From Symbiodinium natans (lineage: Eukaryota > Sar > Dinophyceae > Suessiales > Symbiodiniaceae), in assembly GCA_905221605.1 (NCBI GenBank), contig CAJNDS010001424.1:124001-188000 (forward strand): 64,000 bases of DNA, written 5' to 3'. Under the pieces are notes generated by a model. The model worked only from the letters and a program-made list of their open reading frames with translations, was not told the origin of the DNA and searched no databases. Position numbers and translations under genes: made by a program. Below, in pieces: positions 44,661 through 55,024 of the stretch; the first letter of the stretch is position 1; every line of letters starts with the position of its first letter.

Positions 44661-44808
44661 AGTCGTTCTATAAGTAAAATATTTTCTTAATGTTGTGGGA
44701 TTCTTTGGGCGGGTGGGTATTTGCCTGGAGTAATTCCTTGACTAGTGAATGCTTGGACTTGAGATGCTGAACCCTAAACCCTAAACCCTAAACCCCACAC
44801 ACGTCCAG

Positions 44809-45351
44809 GCCCGGGAGGAGCTGCAGGTAGCGTCCGACCACGACCTCCAGTGGCTGACGGACCTCAGCTCCGAAGGCGCCTGGGGCTTCACAGAGAGAGA
44901 GAGGGAGAGAGAGAGAGGGTTTAGGGTTTAGGGTTTAGGGTTTAATTAGGGTGTATTCAAAAGGTTTTAGGGTTTAGGGTTTAGGCTTTACGGTTTAGAG
45001 CGAGCGAGAGGGAGAGAGAGAGAGAGAGAGGCTTCGAGGACCAAGATGTTGTAGTAGGGTGCCGGTCAGGGCGAGCGTTGTTGACCTACATGCAGTTGAG
45101 GTGGAGCGCCACTTGGGGATAAACGTTTAGGGTTCAGGGTTTAGGTTTTTAAAGCAGGGAGTGGGGGACTAACACCGAGCTCAGGTGGGGGTGAAAGGGG
45201 GTGAGCAGGGACAGACCCTCTCCTGTGTGGCGAGCTTCGCCCCGGCCCACAAGACACCGGGGGCGCGCACTGCGCGGAGGCGGGGGGAGGAGACAAATTT
45301 TCGAAGCCCCACGAAGCAAAAAACGAAAGAGAGAGCTCTTTACAGTGCGAG

Positions 45352-45409
<58 letters not shown>

Positions 45410-48060
45410 GGAGAGCGAGAGAGCGAGCGACACACTGAACTTAGCCTACCGATATGGGGGAGCACAGAGAGGGGGATGTCGTACAAGTACCAGGGGATAC
45501 TGACTTGAAGATATTGGAACCCTCAACCCCATATGGCAGCAATGCCTGCTTCTGCCGATCAGACGCACCTTGGGACTTTGCGCGCCCTCCGGGGCAGCTC
45601 GGCTCAGAGAGCTAAGAGAGCTAGAGAGAAGCAAGGAAAAAGCGACATATTCGAATCTAAACAGAAAGGAGAGAGAGAAAGCAGAACGACGACTGGAGGG
45701 TCTAAGGAGTTCGGGGTTTAGGGTTTCAGCTGTTTCGCGCAGCCTTTGAGAATTTTTAAGGAGCTTAGCAAGGGCTTTGGGAACAGGGTTTAGCTCTGTG
45801 CGTCTGGGGAGGATGGGAGGTGAGGAGCTGGGAAATCAGAGGTTGTTACAGCAACAAAGCCGTATGGGGGGGCAAAAGCGGACAGGGCTTCGGACCTCAC
45901 TGGGAAAGTCCCAACCCACATGCGCTTAAAGTCAAAGCCTGCCACCCGCTGCCCGGACTCCTGAACCCTGGACCCAGAAAACTCGGAGCCCTAAACCCTG
46001 AACACTGTCACCTGGTATGCCCTGGATCCTGAACCCTGGATCCAGAGAACCCCTAAACCCTAAACCCTAGAACCCATCTCGCCGTGCGAGGTGTTGAAAG
46101 CCTGCAGCCTTTGGAGAAGTGGGTCCCCGTCCCACAACCGGACGACAAAGCCTTCGCGCTCAGAACAGCTGGGGGTAGAAGTCTCCCTTGCAGTTCCTAT
46201 CATGGGACTCGAACTTGGACCCCTAATTAAGGTTGTTGGGTTTGGGGGGCCCGTTTTAAAGGTCCTCTAAGGTTCATAGTTGGAGTGTAGGAAGGGAACC
46301 TCTTCGGGGTACATCAGAAGGGTACGAGACGCAGTCCGTTGATCCTACGTACCTCATGAACCTTGTTGTTTTTGTTTCTCATTGCTCATTTATTCTTATT
46401 ATTTGGCGGTTACTGATTGTTCGGCATTAGCCGTAATGCTGCTTGTATCAAATACATGTTGGGAAACCGTTGGAAAAGGCCCCGCTTAAACCCCATAATT
46501 CATGCCTAGCCTTGTCCTACCCAGCATTTCCTTGACAAGACCCTTTTTGGAGTTGAGTCATGAGGTTCGAAAGGCCGAAACCCTAACCCGAAACCCTAAA
46601 TCCTAGAGCCCAACGCACCTCACAAGTCTTGTAAACGCACTGCGGTAGTTTGTATCATAGAAACAAATGTGGTCTTAAACCACCTATGGGGTCAGAGTCT
46701 GTGCCGTTGTAATCTTGGTAGCCCAGTGGTACTCTTTACACTTTTTTTGGTTATGGGTTCCCCTATAAAATTCGCTAGCCAAAAAAGGGTTCCCTTATTT
46801 AATATTGTTACTGGGCTACCAAGTTATGGGTGTGATGATCGAATTGTGACGATGTGGTCCAGAAAGTCTTCAACATGCAGCCAGCTTTTGGCAGGAGAGC
46901 TTCAATTCCAATCAACGATCTGCAAAGCACGTGGGCGGTTTAGGGTTTAGGGGTTGGTTACGGCACCACTGCAGCAGGCATGCCTACCGACGCTACTGAC
47001 CTCATGTGCTGCAGGACACACAGCAAATGTGTGCGTTTGGAGTCCGGCCCCCGCCTCCTTTCCTTCTAGACATAGCACGAGCTATCATACAGCTTAGGAT
47101 GTTATTAATACTATGGCTTCGGAATATTATTTAAACATTAATACTAACTACTCTCAACATGATCACTATTATTCTAGTTCTGGGATCCTCTCCGCACTTG
47201 CTAGCTTGTGCTGCGGTCATGGCCTCCGCGACTCTGGTGCAGACGGTGGAGGCTGCGAGGCAGTCACCAGGACTTGTGCCGCTCAGCAGATACCCCTCGA
47301 CCCTGAACCCTAAACCCTAAACCCTAAGCCCTAAACCCTAAAGCCTAAACCCTAAACCTAAAAGGCCCCATGAAATAGACGTAAAAAGCCCTGTGAGTCT
47401 AGGATTTCAGGGTTATGCTTGGCTTTTTATTTGAAGAGAGAGAGAGTTTAGGGTTTAGGGTTTAGGGCTTAGCATTTAGGGTTTAGGGAGGTTTTCGGGT
47501 TTGGGGTTGGGGATTTTTCGAGAGAGAGAGAGAGAGAGAGAGAAAAAAAAAAAAAAAAAAAACAAAGGGGAGTTTTGCGGTTCAGGCAATACAGCGGCGT
47601 CCTCGTGCAGATAATCTTTGTCGCTGAGTTTGGCAGATCTGCAGTGTAGGCTTCTGTGTTCAGGGCTAGTAGCCATTAGGTAACCTTTGGTATTCTACAG
47701 GGTGGGGCCCCCTTACTATACTAACTGTAGCTAAGGGACTTATAACCTAACTTAGGGTCCTTATAACCCAATTTAGGGCCCTTATAACTCTACTTATAAC
47801 TAGGGGGCCCCATCCTGTAACCCCTATAAAACTCCAAGGGTTAGCCTTTCTTTCCCCCAAATTACTGGTCTACTCGGAGAGTGTCTATAGGGTTCGAAGC
47901 ATTGGGAGGGCGTCTAGAGGGTACCCCTGAACCCTAAACCCTAAACCCTAAAAAGCTTGGGTCTCCAAGGAGGCAGCCTACCTCAGAGGATGCGCAGGAG
48001 GACGATTTCGCGGGTAGTGTCGGGGACGGCAGCGTGGAGGCACGACGGAAGGAGGGTTGA
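44809..48060 (+). CDS. Unidentified gene tail, four exons
   Basis: Exon 44809 to about 44889 reads AREELQVASDHDLQWLTDLS then SEGAWGF and runs into a GA repeat. Exon 46107-46174 reads PLEKWVPVPQPDDKAFALRT. Exon 47178 to about 47303 reads LGSSPHLLACAAVMASATLV then QTVEAARQSPGLVPLSRYPS. The terminal exon, 47970-48060, reads RQPTSEDAQEDDFAGSVGDG then SVEARRKEG, TGA. Each is coding-like and + strand; grouping into one gene is by position only. The last exon ends 290 bp before the start of the transporter-like gene. No family recognised. Confidence 0.42.
45340..45432. repeat. GA microsatellite
   Basis: About 35 GA units with sporadic GC changes; smaller GA tracts lie at 44890-44918 and 45003-45030. 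ORFs rich in RERERE over it are artefacts. Confidence 0.9.
46714..46823 (+). mobile_element. Family A introner without telomeric insert
   Basis: CTTGGTAGCCCAGTGGTACT through GGTTACTGGGCTACCAAG, 110 bp with perfect 14-bp ends: the best reference copy of the family in the window. Confidence 0.85.
47696..47819 (+). mobile_element. 124-bp palindromic MITE (family E), copy 3, nested in an introner
   Basis: Inserted at a TA inside a family D introner: left half TTAGGTAACCTTTGG, right half CAAGGGTTAGCCTTTC. This dates the MITE as younger than the introner. Confidence 0.92.
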
Positions 48061-48349
48061 GTCGGCGTTGTTCAAGAGGTGATTATAGACCGACGCAGGA
48101 CACCCTAAACCCTAAACCCTAAACTCTAAACCCTCAACCCTAAACCCTAATAAGGCCCTAAACTCTAAACCCTCTAAACCCTAAACCCGAAACCCCACAC
48201 CCTTTTCATGACCTTTGACTTCTGCACTTTTATCTCGTGATAGCCCAGCGGTACCCTTTTCCCTTCTTTTGGTTCAGGGTTCCCTTATAAAGTAACTATC
48301 CCCAAGAAGGGTTTAGGGTTCAGGGTTTAGGGTTTAGGGTTTAGGGATT

Positions 48350-50302
48350 ATGGGCGAAACGGAGGTGAGCGACAACTTGGACTCGCTCCGCATGGAAGCC
48401 TTCGAGATCAGCCCCTTGGGGCAGAGCTTAGGGTTTAGGGCTTAGGGCTTAGGGTTTAGAGCTTAGGGCTTAGGGCTTAGGGTTTAGGGTTTGGGGTTTA
48501 GGGTTTTAGGGTTTGGGGTTTGGGGTTTAGGTCCATGTACCTGTATAGTATATAGTTGGAGCCCCAAAATGCTACTACATAGGAACCCCTCCAAGGGCCC
48601 AAGCTTATGTGCCACTTAGGTACCATGGACCCTACAGGTGAGGTTGTGTAGGTTCAGGGGCTTTTGGGGCTTGGGTTTTATCTTAAGCGTTAATCTACTA
48701 CTTGCTTAAGAACCCCCCCCCCCAAAAAAAAAAAAAACTCGCAGATATTTTCCCTTGTAATATAGGGCCATATAGGAGTGTATTTCTTGGGGTGGGTTTC
48801 TTAGTTACGGGCATGCCAGGTTATTGCAGCGGTAGTAGCGTGTGCAAGTTAAAGCTCGCCAACCGCTGAGCAGCGAGTTGATCATCCATTTGGTCTGTTT
48901 TAGGGTTTAGGGTTTAGGGTTTATTATAGGGTTTAGGGTTTAGGGTTTAGGGTTTAGGGTTTCGTTTCCAGAGAGTCCTTTGTAGTAACGTTATGGAACT
49001 CGGTGTTCTGAAGGCATCCTGGCATGTGGGTACATGGAAGCCATACTGAATATGGGTTTCTGGTACCCTCTCCCATCCCGACACCCGATAAACCCTCGCC
49101 CTCAACCCGTTCAAGACCCTAAACCCTAAACCCTAAACCCTAAACCCTAAACCCTAAACCCTAAGATGATGAACCTTTTCTGGCGTTCGGGTGTGACGAG
49201 CCCGCGGCACGCCCTTGCAAGCCTCGGTTCCTCAATCGGCTCTTCCTACAGGGTGGGGCCCCCTTACTATACTAACTGTAGTTAAGGGACTTATAACCTA
49301 ACTTAGGGTCCTTATAACCCAATTTAGGGCCCTTATAACTCTACTTATAACTAGGGGGCCCCACCCTGTAAGGTTCAGGTACAAGGGCTTCGGGTCTAAT
49401 AGGCCTACCATCTGCCCTGCTTTCCTCTGTTGCTTCTTGTTTTGGGAGGGAATGGGGGGGGGGGGGTTGGGGTGGGAGAAGGGGGAACCCTCAGAAAAAT
49501 CCTGCCTGATTTTTTAGGTCCACCTCTGGCTTCGTTATTCCCTTAGTAGCTGAATGAGTACACCTTAGACTTTTTGAGACACTCTAATCCCTGAACTCGG
49601 CAAGTAAACCCTAAACCCTACACCCTACACCCTACACCCTAAACCCTAAACCCTAAACCCTAAACCCTCAACCCTCCCAGGCGATGCCCTCTCACAGGAG
49701 GCCATCTCGGAGATGCGCAGCTTTAACTTCTGTCGTTCCCTGGTAGTAGAGTGGGTGATCTTGAACCTTTATGGGGTTTAGGGTTGAGGGTTTAGAGTTT
49801 AGGGTACAGGTCGCGCTTTAACGTTGTTGGGGGTAGTAGATTCCCCCTATAATCGCAAAGGTTAGCCTTTAGGTTCCCCAGGTTACTGGACAGCTAAGGT
49901 TCTGCGCGGAAGTCAATTCTCTTGAGTCTTGGCGTCTCGGAGGGCGCGGGGGCATCGCCTGAGATGACACATGACATCCTGCGGCCTTACTCCAAGGCCC
50001 CTGAGGGACTGGGTTTTGGGTTCAGGGTTTAGGGTTTAGGGTTTAGGGTTTAGGGTTTAGGGTTTAGGTAACCTTTAACCTTTTTTGGGGGTTGTATAGA
50101 ATCGTACTATACATAACAGGCTGGCCCTGTTTTGGGCTAGGGTGGTCAGCTCCCAAGGCCCCTGACCACGCATGTGTGAACTCCTACATGGCAGTACTTC
50201 TTGGTGCCGGTACATTTCGCCTGTCGCGCGCGATATCGAGACTTTGTCATACTTGGGTAACATTTTACATCGTTTAAGGGTACTTAAAAAAACTCATAAG
50301 GA

Positions 50303-50336
<34 letters not shown>

Positions 50337-53300
50337 TGATTATTTTCCCAACAATGAACAAGGAGATGCGGATGGTTGGTGGGCTTTGGCGCCCTGTTCT
50401 CCCTGAGCCTCTTTCACATCTTCATCTGCCTCCGGCTGGTCGAAGTGCCGCGGCTGATCCAGCGTGACGCTTGCTTCTCAAGAGCTGAACTTTATAAACT
50501 TTTTTGGCTTCCTTATTTTAAACCCTAAACCCTAAACCCTATGGTTATTGCAGAACTAAGGACGTGCCCAACGCCACCTTCCTCGGTAAGGTCTTCCTCC
50601 GCCCTCGGAGCTACTTCGTGCTCGCCGTCCTATCCATGCTGAGCTGGTATGGTGCCTGCGCAATTCAGCTGCAGAATGTCTTCGTGAACGTCCTCAGTGT
50701 GGCTTGGTAGTCCAGTGGTGCCCCTTCCCCTTTTATTTGCTTCTGGGCACCCTAAACCCTAAACCCTAAACCCTAAACCCTAAACCCTAAACCCTAAACC
50801 CGAATACAGGAACCAACCCCAAAAAGGGTGCCCTTATTAAAGTGTGGTTGCTGGGCTTCTAAGATCAAGGGACTCAAGGAGGGACCCCTATAAAGCACAA
50901 GCACCTTAAGGGTTATTTAGGGTTTAGGGTTTAGGGTTTAGGGTTTAGGGTTATTTAGGGGCCTACCTAGACATCTAGGGGGCCGTATAAGGTATATTCT
51001 GCTTCGAAAGAACCTTATATACGGGTTGTTTAGGGCCTAGTTAGGTACAACAGGGGGCCATACAAGGTACATTCTATGGTTACTGGGCTACCCTAAACCC
51101 TAAACCCTAAACCCTAAACCCTACTAAGGTGGTCACGATGGACATGATTCAACATGCAGACGACTGGGAGCAGCTCGACACGCCATTCGGATGGAAGAGT
51201 CTTGGTCATGACACAGACCTTAAATGTTCCCCCTTATGAATTTAGGGTTTCGGGTTTAGGGTTGGGATGTTCCCCCTTATACTTGCAGTCCTTCATAGGG
51301 ATTATACTAGGGGGGGGAGTACTATAATCCCTATCAAGGACTGTTAGTGTACAGACTTAAAAAGCTTAGTCTATGGCCCATTGGTTACGAAGTACCTGGG
51401 ACGCTGTTTACCTGCTTTGAAGGGTTATGCCTACTCTACTAAATCGGTCTTACTACTAATCTGCAGGCAAATGGAGTTTCAGGTATGGCTGTAAGCCCTT
51501 AACTTAAACAGATCATCTCGTCCGCCGAGGATCGTGGGCACCATTTTGATGGCCATCGCCATCGTGCCGCTGTCTTTAAAGACCAGTGCTAAGGACCTTC
51601 AGACCAAGGCCTCCTACGCGGTCTACTCCATGTGGCTTGGTAGCCCAGTGGTACCCTTTACCCTTTTTTTTTGGGTTATGGGTTCCCTTATAAAATCACC
51701 AACCCCTAAAAAGGGTGCCCTTATTTATGATATGGTTGCTGGGCTACTAAGGTTGGCAATTGGCCTGATTGAGATGGCCTGCGCCTTCAGCCATGGCATT
51801 GCCACATGGTTCTCTGATCAGCCCAACAACTACTGCATGGTGGGGAAGCGGATCCCGGAGGGCCTATTCGATATGGGTATGGCCTTTGGAGGTATTGCCA
51901 TTTTGCCCTACGTGCTGGCTGATATGCTGAACCCTCGCAATGCCAAGAAAGTGGTGGTCAAGGCAACTACGAGGATCATGCTCTTCTACTTGTCTGTGGC
52001 GATGATCGGCTATTTTGGATGGGCAGACACCATCGAGAAACGTGCACCGCTGCAGGTTATGATGCAGAAGGGGTTTTGGTACCAGAATGCTGCGCGCATC
52101 ATCAGCGCACTCTTTGTGCTGAAGAATCTTGGCAAGTAACCCTAAACCCTGAACCCTAGAGGCCCCAAAGCCGAAACCCTAACCCCTAAACCCTATACCC
52201 TTTAGACCCAGAAGCCAAACCCCTAATGCGCCAGCTTCGATGTACACCGCGCAACCCTACCGCAAGGGGAGGGGGGGTTAGCCTTGCAGCCTTACTGTAC
52301 GGTTTAGGGTTTAGGTTTCATGGAGGACTTGGAGTTCGTCGGGCTTGTCAGGCTTGGGGGTTTTTATAGGGTTGGCAGGGCGCATGCGCCTAGGACCCAT
52401 GGAACTATGGATGTACTTGGAGGTCTAAGAGGGTTAGAAGTAAGGGAACCTATGGTTTTAACCTTGTATAGGGTACTTCTAACCCTAGTTATACGCAACC
52501 ATGAACCCTAACCCCCTAAACCCTACCCTAAACCGCACAAAACCCTAATCCCTAAACCCTAAGCCCTAAACCCTAAACCCTAAACTCTAAACCCTAACCC
52601 GCAACAAGCAGAGGGCTCAGAACCCCAGCCCAAGGACCGTCACCACTTTTCCGCTGACCTTCTGGCCTCTCTATCGCGAGCCCAGGTTGTTTATGGAGTG
52701 TTAGGGTTTAGCGTTTAGGATTTAGGGTTTCGGGTTTGAATATTCATATTCATCGTGGCGGTGATGCTACCTTCTAGATACACTGCGGGTCTTGATATTA
52801 CTAACCGTACCAACTGTAGTGCAATAATTAAGGTTTAGGGTTTGGCACTTGGTGGCATATGTCGCTGCTGCTTGTGTTCCCCAAGAGCACCCGAGGAGTT
52901 CGAAGCCTTGATCCAGCTGGACGACTCGCCAGGCTTAGGGTTTAGGGTTTAGGGTTTAGGGTTTAGGGTTTAGGGTTTAGGGTTTAGGGTTTAGGGTTTA
53001 GGGTTTAGGGTTTAGGGTTGGGGTTTATCTTCGGGTAGTTACATGGTCCCTTTCCATCGTCGCTTAAGTGGCGGCCCCGTATGTACCCCGGCCCCTTACA
53101 TACCCTGTGTATGCCCCTTATATACCCTAGAACACCCAAGGGCCCCTACTTCAGAACCCTTTAGGGTTCAGGGTTTAGGGTTTAGGGTTTAGGGTTCAGG
53201 GTTTAGGGTTTAGGGTTCAGGGTTTAGGGTTAGGGTTTAGGGTTTGGGGTTTGTAAGGGACCGTATTCAGGGCCCATGAAACTACTCTTCGAGTTTTGGA

Positions 53301-54704
53301 GTTTTGGGCTTTTGTGGCTTAGGTTTTCGGGCCGGCTTCCCAGCGGAACAGAATCAGAGGTTGGGTTTAGGGTTTAGGGTTTAGGGCTTAGGGTATAGGA
53401 TTTAGGGTTTGGGCTTCGGGGTTTAGGGTTGAGGGTTTAAGGTTTAAGGTTTAGTGTTCGGGTGGGTTGCATTTTCTTTGCCCCGCAAGCTGCAAAAGTT
53501 TGTCGAGGTTTCGAAGTTGGGGGGGGGGGGGGAGGGGGGGGCGTATAGGAACCCTACTTGAAGGTTCATGGGTGCTCATAAGTGGTAGCTGTGGCTATTG
53601 CCTTATTGAGGGTGCTTATAAGCCGACTTCCAAGTACCCATGAACTCTCAAGCAAGCCCTAACTACGGCTGAAACCATCGTTACCCTACTTACAACCATG
53701 CTTATCAGTACCAACCCTCCTCATGAGTACCCATAACCTGCAAGTAAGGCTTATGCCCTAAACCCCAAACCCTAAACTACAAACCCTAAACTTTAAACCC
53801 TAAACCCTAAACCCCAAACGCTAAACCCCAAACCCCAAAGCCCTGCAGGTTTACAACTACAGCTTGCCTGGGCCATGCGCAGACAGCAGCTGCTGAAGGT
53901 CGCCACAAAAATTCTGCTGGTCACCGCCTGCCTGTCCATCATGCTGATGTCCCAGGAGGGTTTAGGGTTTAGGGTTTAGGACTAGGTACGACCTTGGGGT
54001 TGAGGGTTTAGGGTTTCGGGTTTGTAGCCCAAAACCCTAAACCCTAAGCTCCCCCCCGCCTTGGGGTTGATGAGAATTTGGGCAATGAGAATCTTTTGGT
54101 TTTAAGACTCCAGCCCAGGAGACGAAGCGCACATGTTTGGCCATTTTTCTCGGCTTGCCCTTGAATGTGGGCCAGTTTGTCTTTCCTGCTTGTGTTGGGT
54201 GCCTGGCCATACGCCTCCACAAGAAGATCCTGAAGATGAGAAACGAAGCACATGAGCCCGGGAGCGTCAGCGAAGTCAAGTATCTGTGTAACAGCTTGGA
54301 GGTTCATTCTGCAGCTGCTCTACTTTTCCAACAGAGGAGCGTTTTCACTTTTGGTGGTTTCCTTATTTTGCAGGAATAAGAAACTTTAATCTTTGTTCAG
54401 GAAAAAGCAACTTAAATCTTTGTTGAGGAAGAACCCTAAACCCTACACCCCAAACCCTAAAACCCTCAACCCCTGCTGAGCGGTTCGTCCTGCTATGCGG
54501 GTGCCAAATCCTAAACCTGCAAATTCCTGAGAAACAGCTAATTTTTTTTGCTAGGGTTCCAGGTTCAGTAAACCCTAAACCCTAGACCCCAGACCCTAAA
54601 CCCTAAACCCTAAGGCTGTCCATGCGGCTGCGGCATTGATTATTCTGCTTGGCATCGCTTGGTTCACTGGTACGGTGGTCCAGCTCGCGACCCCGAAGCC
54701 CTAG
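48350..54704 (+). CDS. Multi-pass membrane protein resembling AAAP/SLC38 amino-acid transporters, 11 exons
   Basis: Exons: 48350-48425 (ATG, MGETEVSDNLDSLRMEAFEI), 49681-49734, 49899-50019, 50363-50465, 50561-50698, 51129 to about 51215, 51512-51631, 51752-52131, 53849-53955, 54119 to about 54270, 54615-54704 (TAG). Most joins conserve frame. At least eight hydrophobic segments are visible, e.g. GWLVGFGALFSLSLFHIFIC, YFVLAVLSMLSWYGACAIQL, ILMAIAIVPLSLKTSAKDLQ, MAFGGIAILPYVLADMLN, IMLFYLSVAMIGYFGWAD, FVFPACVGCLAIRL and a last helix LIILLGIAWFTGTVVQL. The pattern VPLSL-K, LPYVLADM and FGYFGW-like fits the amino acid/auxin permease superfamily (proton- or Na-coupled amino-acid uptake), but substrate cannot be told. 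Introns include GC-AG (48425, 52131), GA-AG (50465, 53955) and GT-AG. Uncertain: the 51215/51512 gap and the 54270 donor. Confidence 0.68.
49247..49370 (+). mobile_element. 124-bp palindromic MITE (family E), copy 4
   Basis: Lies in intron 1 of the transporter-like gene, 1.43 kb from copy 3 and nearly identical to it, flanked by TA. Confidence 0.92.
49735..49898 (+). mobile_element. Introner family D as intron, TSD GTTC
   Basis: GTTC before (49735-49738) and after (49899-49902). GT-AG splicing restores TGT CGT TCT. The middle carries a TTTAGGG insert (49775-49805). Confidence 0.8.
50466..50564 (+). mobile_element. Introner family B as intron, TSD GACG, GA-AG splice
   Basis: CTTGCTTCTCAAGAGCTGAA through ATTGCAGAACTAAG between GACG copies, with CCCTAAA units in the loop. 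The frame (LIQR-DVPN) requires excision from GA to AG. Confidence 0.83.
50699..51132 (+). mobile_element. Composite family A introner, TSD GTGG
   Basis: GTGG precedes CTTGGTAGTCCAGTGG at 50699-50702 and follows CTACTAAG at 51129-51132. Inside are a second right end (GGGCTTCTAAG), a GGGACCCCTATAA element and two telomeric inserts. One, CCCTAAA x5, splits the right terminal repeat itself (GGGCTAC|...|TAAG). Confidence 0.75.
51632..51751 (+). mobile_element. Family A introner as intron in transmembrane exon
   Basis: GTGGCTTGGTAGCCCAGTGG through GTTGCTGGGCTACTAAG. The reading frame stays open through it, giving a misleading 201-codon ORF; removal as GT-AG gives SM-LAIGLIEMA. Confidence 0.85.
52931..53025. 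repeat. TTTAGGG array
   Basis: About 13 perfect units in the long intron 52132-53848 of the transporter-like gene. Confidence 0.9.
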
Positions 54705-54746
54705 AAGCCCGAACGCCCTGAACGCGGTTGAGGGTTTCATAAGTGT

Positions 54747-55006
54747 TTAGGGATTAGGGTTTAGGGTTAGGGTTTAGGGTTTAGGGTTTAGGGTTTAGGG
54801 TTTAGGGTTTAGGGGGTTTAGGGTTTAGGGTTTAGGGTTTAGGGTTTAGGTTTTAGGGTAACCCTAACCCCTAAACCCTAAACCCTAAACCCTAAACCCT
54901 AAACCCTAAACCCTAAACCCTAAACCCTAAACCCTAAACCCTAAACCCTAAACCCTAAACCCTAAACCTTAAACCTAACCCTAAACCCTAAACCCTAAAC
55001 CCTGAA
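54747..55006. repeat. Head-to-head telomeric array, (TTTAGGG)n(CCCTAAA)n
   Basis: About 15 TTTAGGG units meet about 20 CCCTAAA units at GGGTAACCC (54855-54863) with no unique sequence between. It starts 43 bp after the transporter stop codon. This is the arrangement expected of an end-to-end telomere fusion. Confidence 0.9.
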
Positions 55007-55024
55007 CCCGAGAGGGCCCCACAG

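Noticed and set aside
44210-44690. ORFs of 105-147 codons and a possible CRISPR-like array
   Set aside because: The repeats are contiguous 21-mers with no unique spacers and with strand switches, so it is a satellite; the ORFs follow from the 21-bp period.
45149-45721. ORFs of about 100 codons on both strands around the GA tract
   Set aside because: Most of each frame is RERERE or SLSLSL from the microsatellite; the flanks show no motif.
16519-51631. Four exons of exactly 120 nt (16519-16638, 35620-35739, 41101-41220, 51512-51631)
   Set aside because: Too few, with boundaries partly inferred; other exons range from 33 to 408 nt, so no rule can be claimed.
51534-52139. A single 201-codon intronless membrane protein
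   Set aside because: Its middle is a family A introner (51632-51751) that happens to be open in frame; excision gives the better protein.
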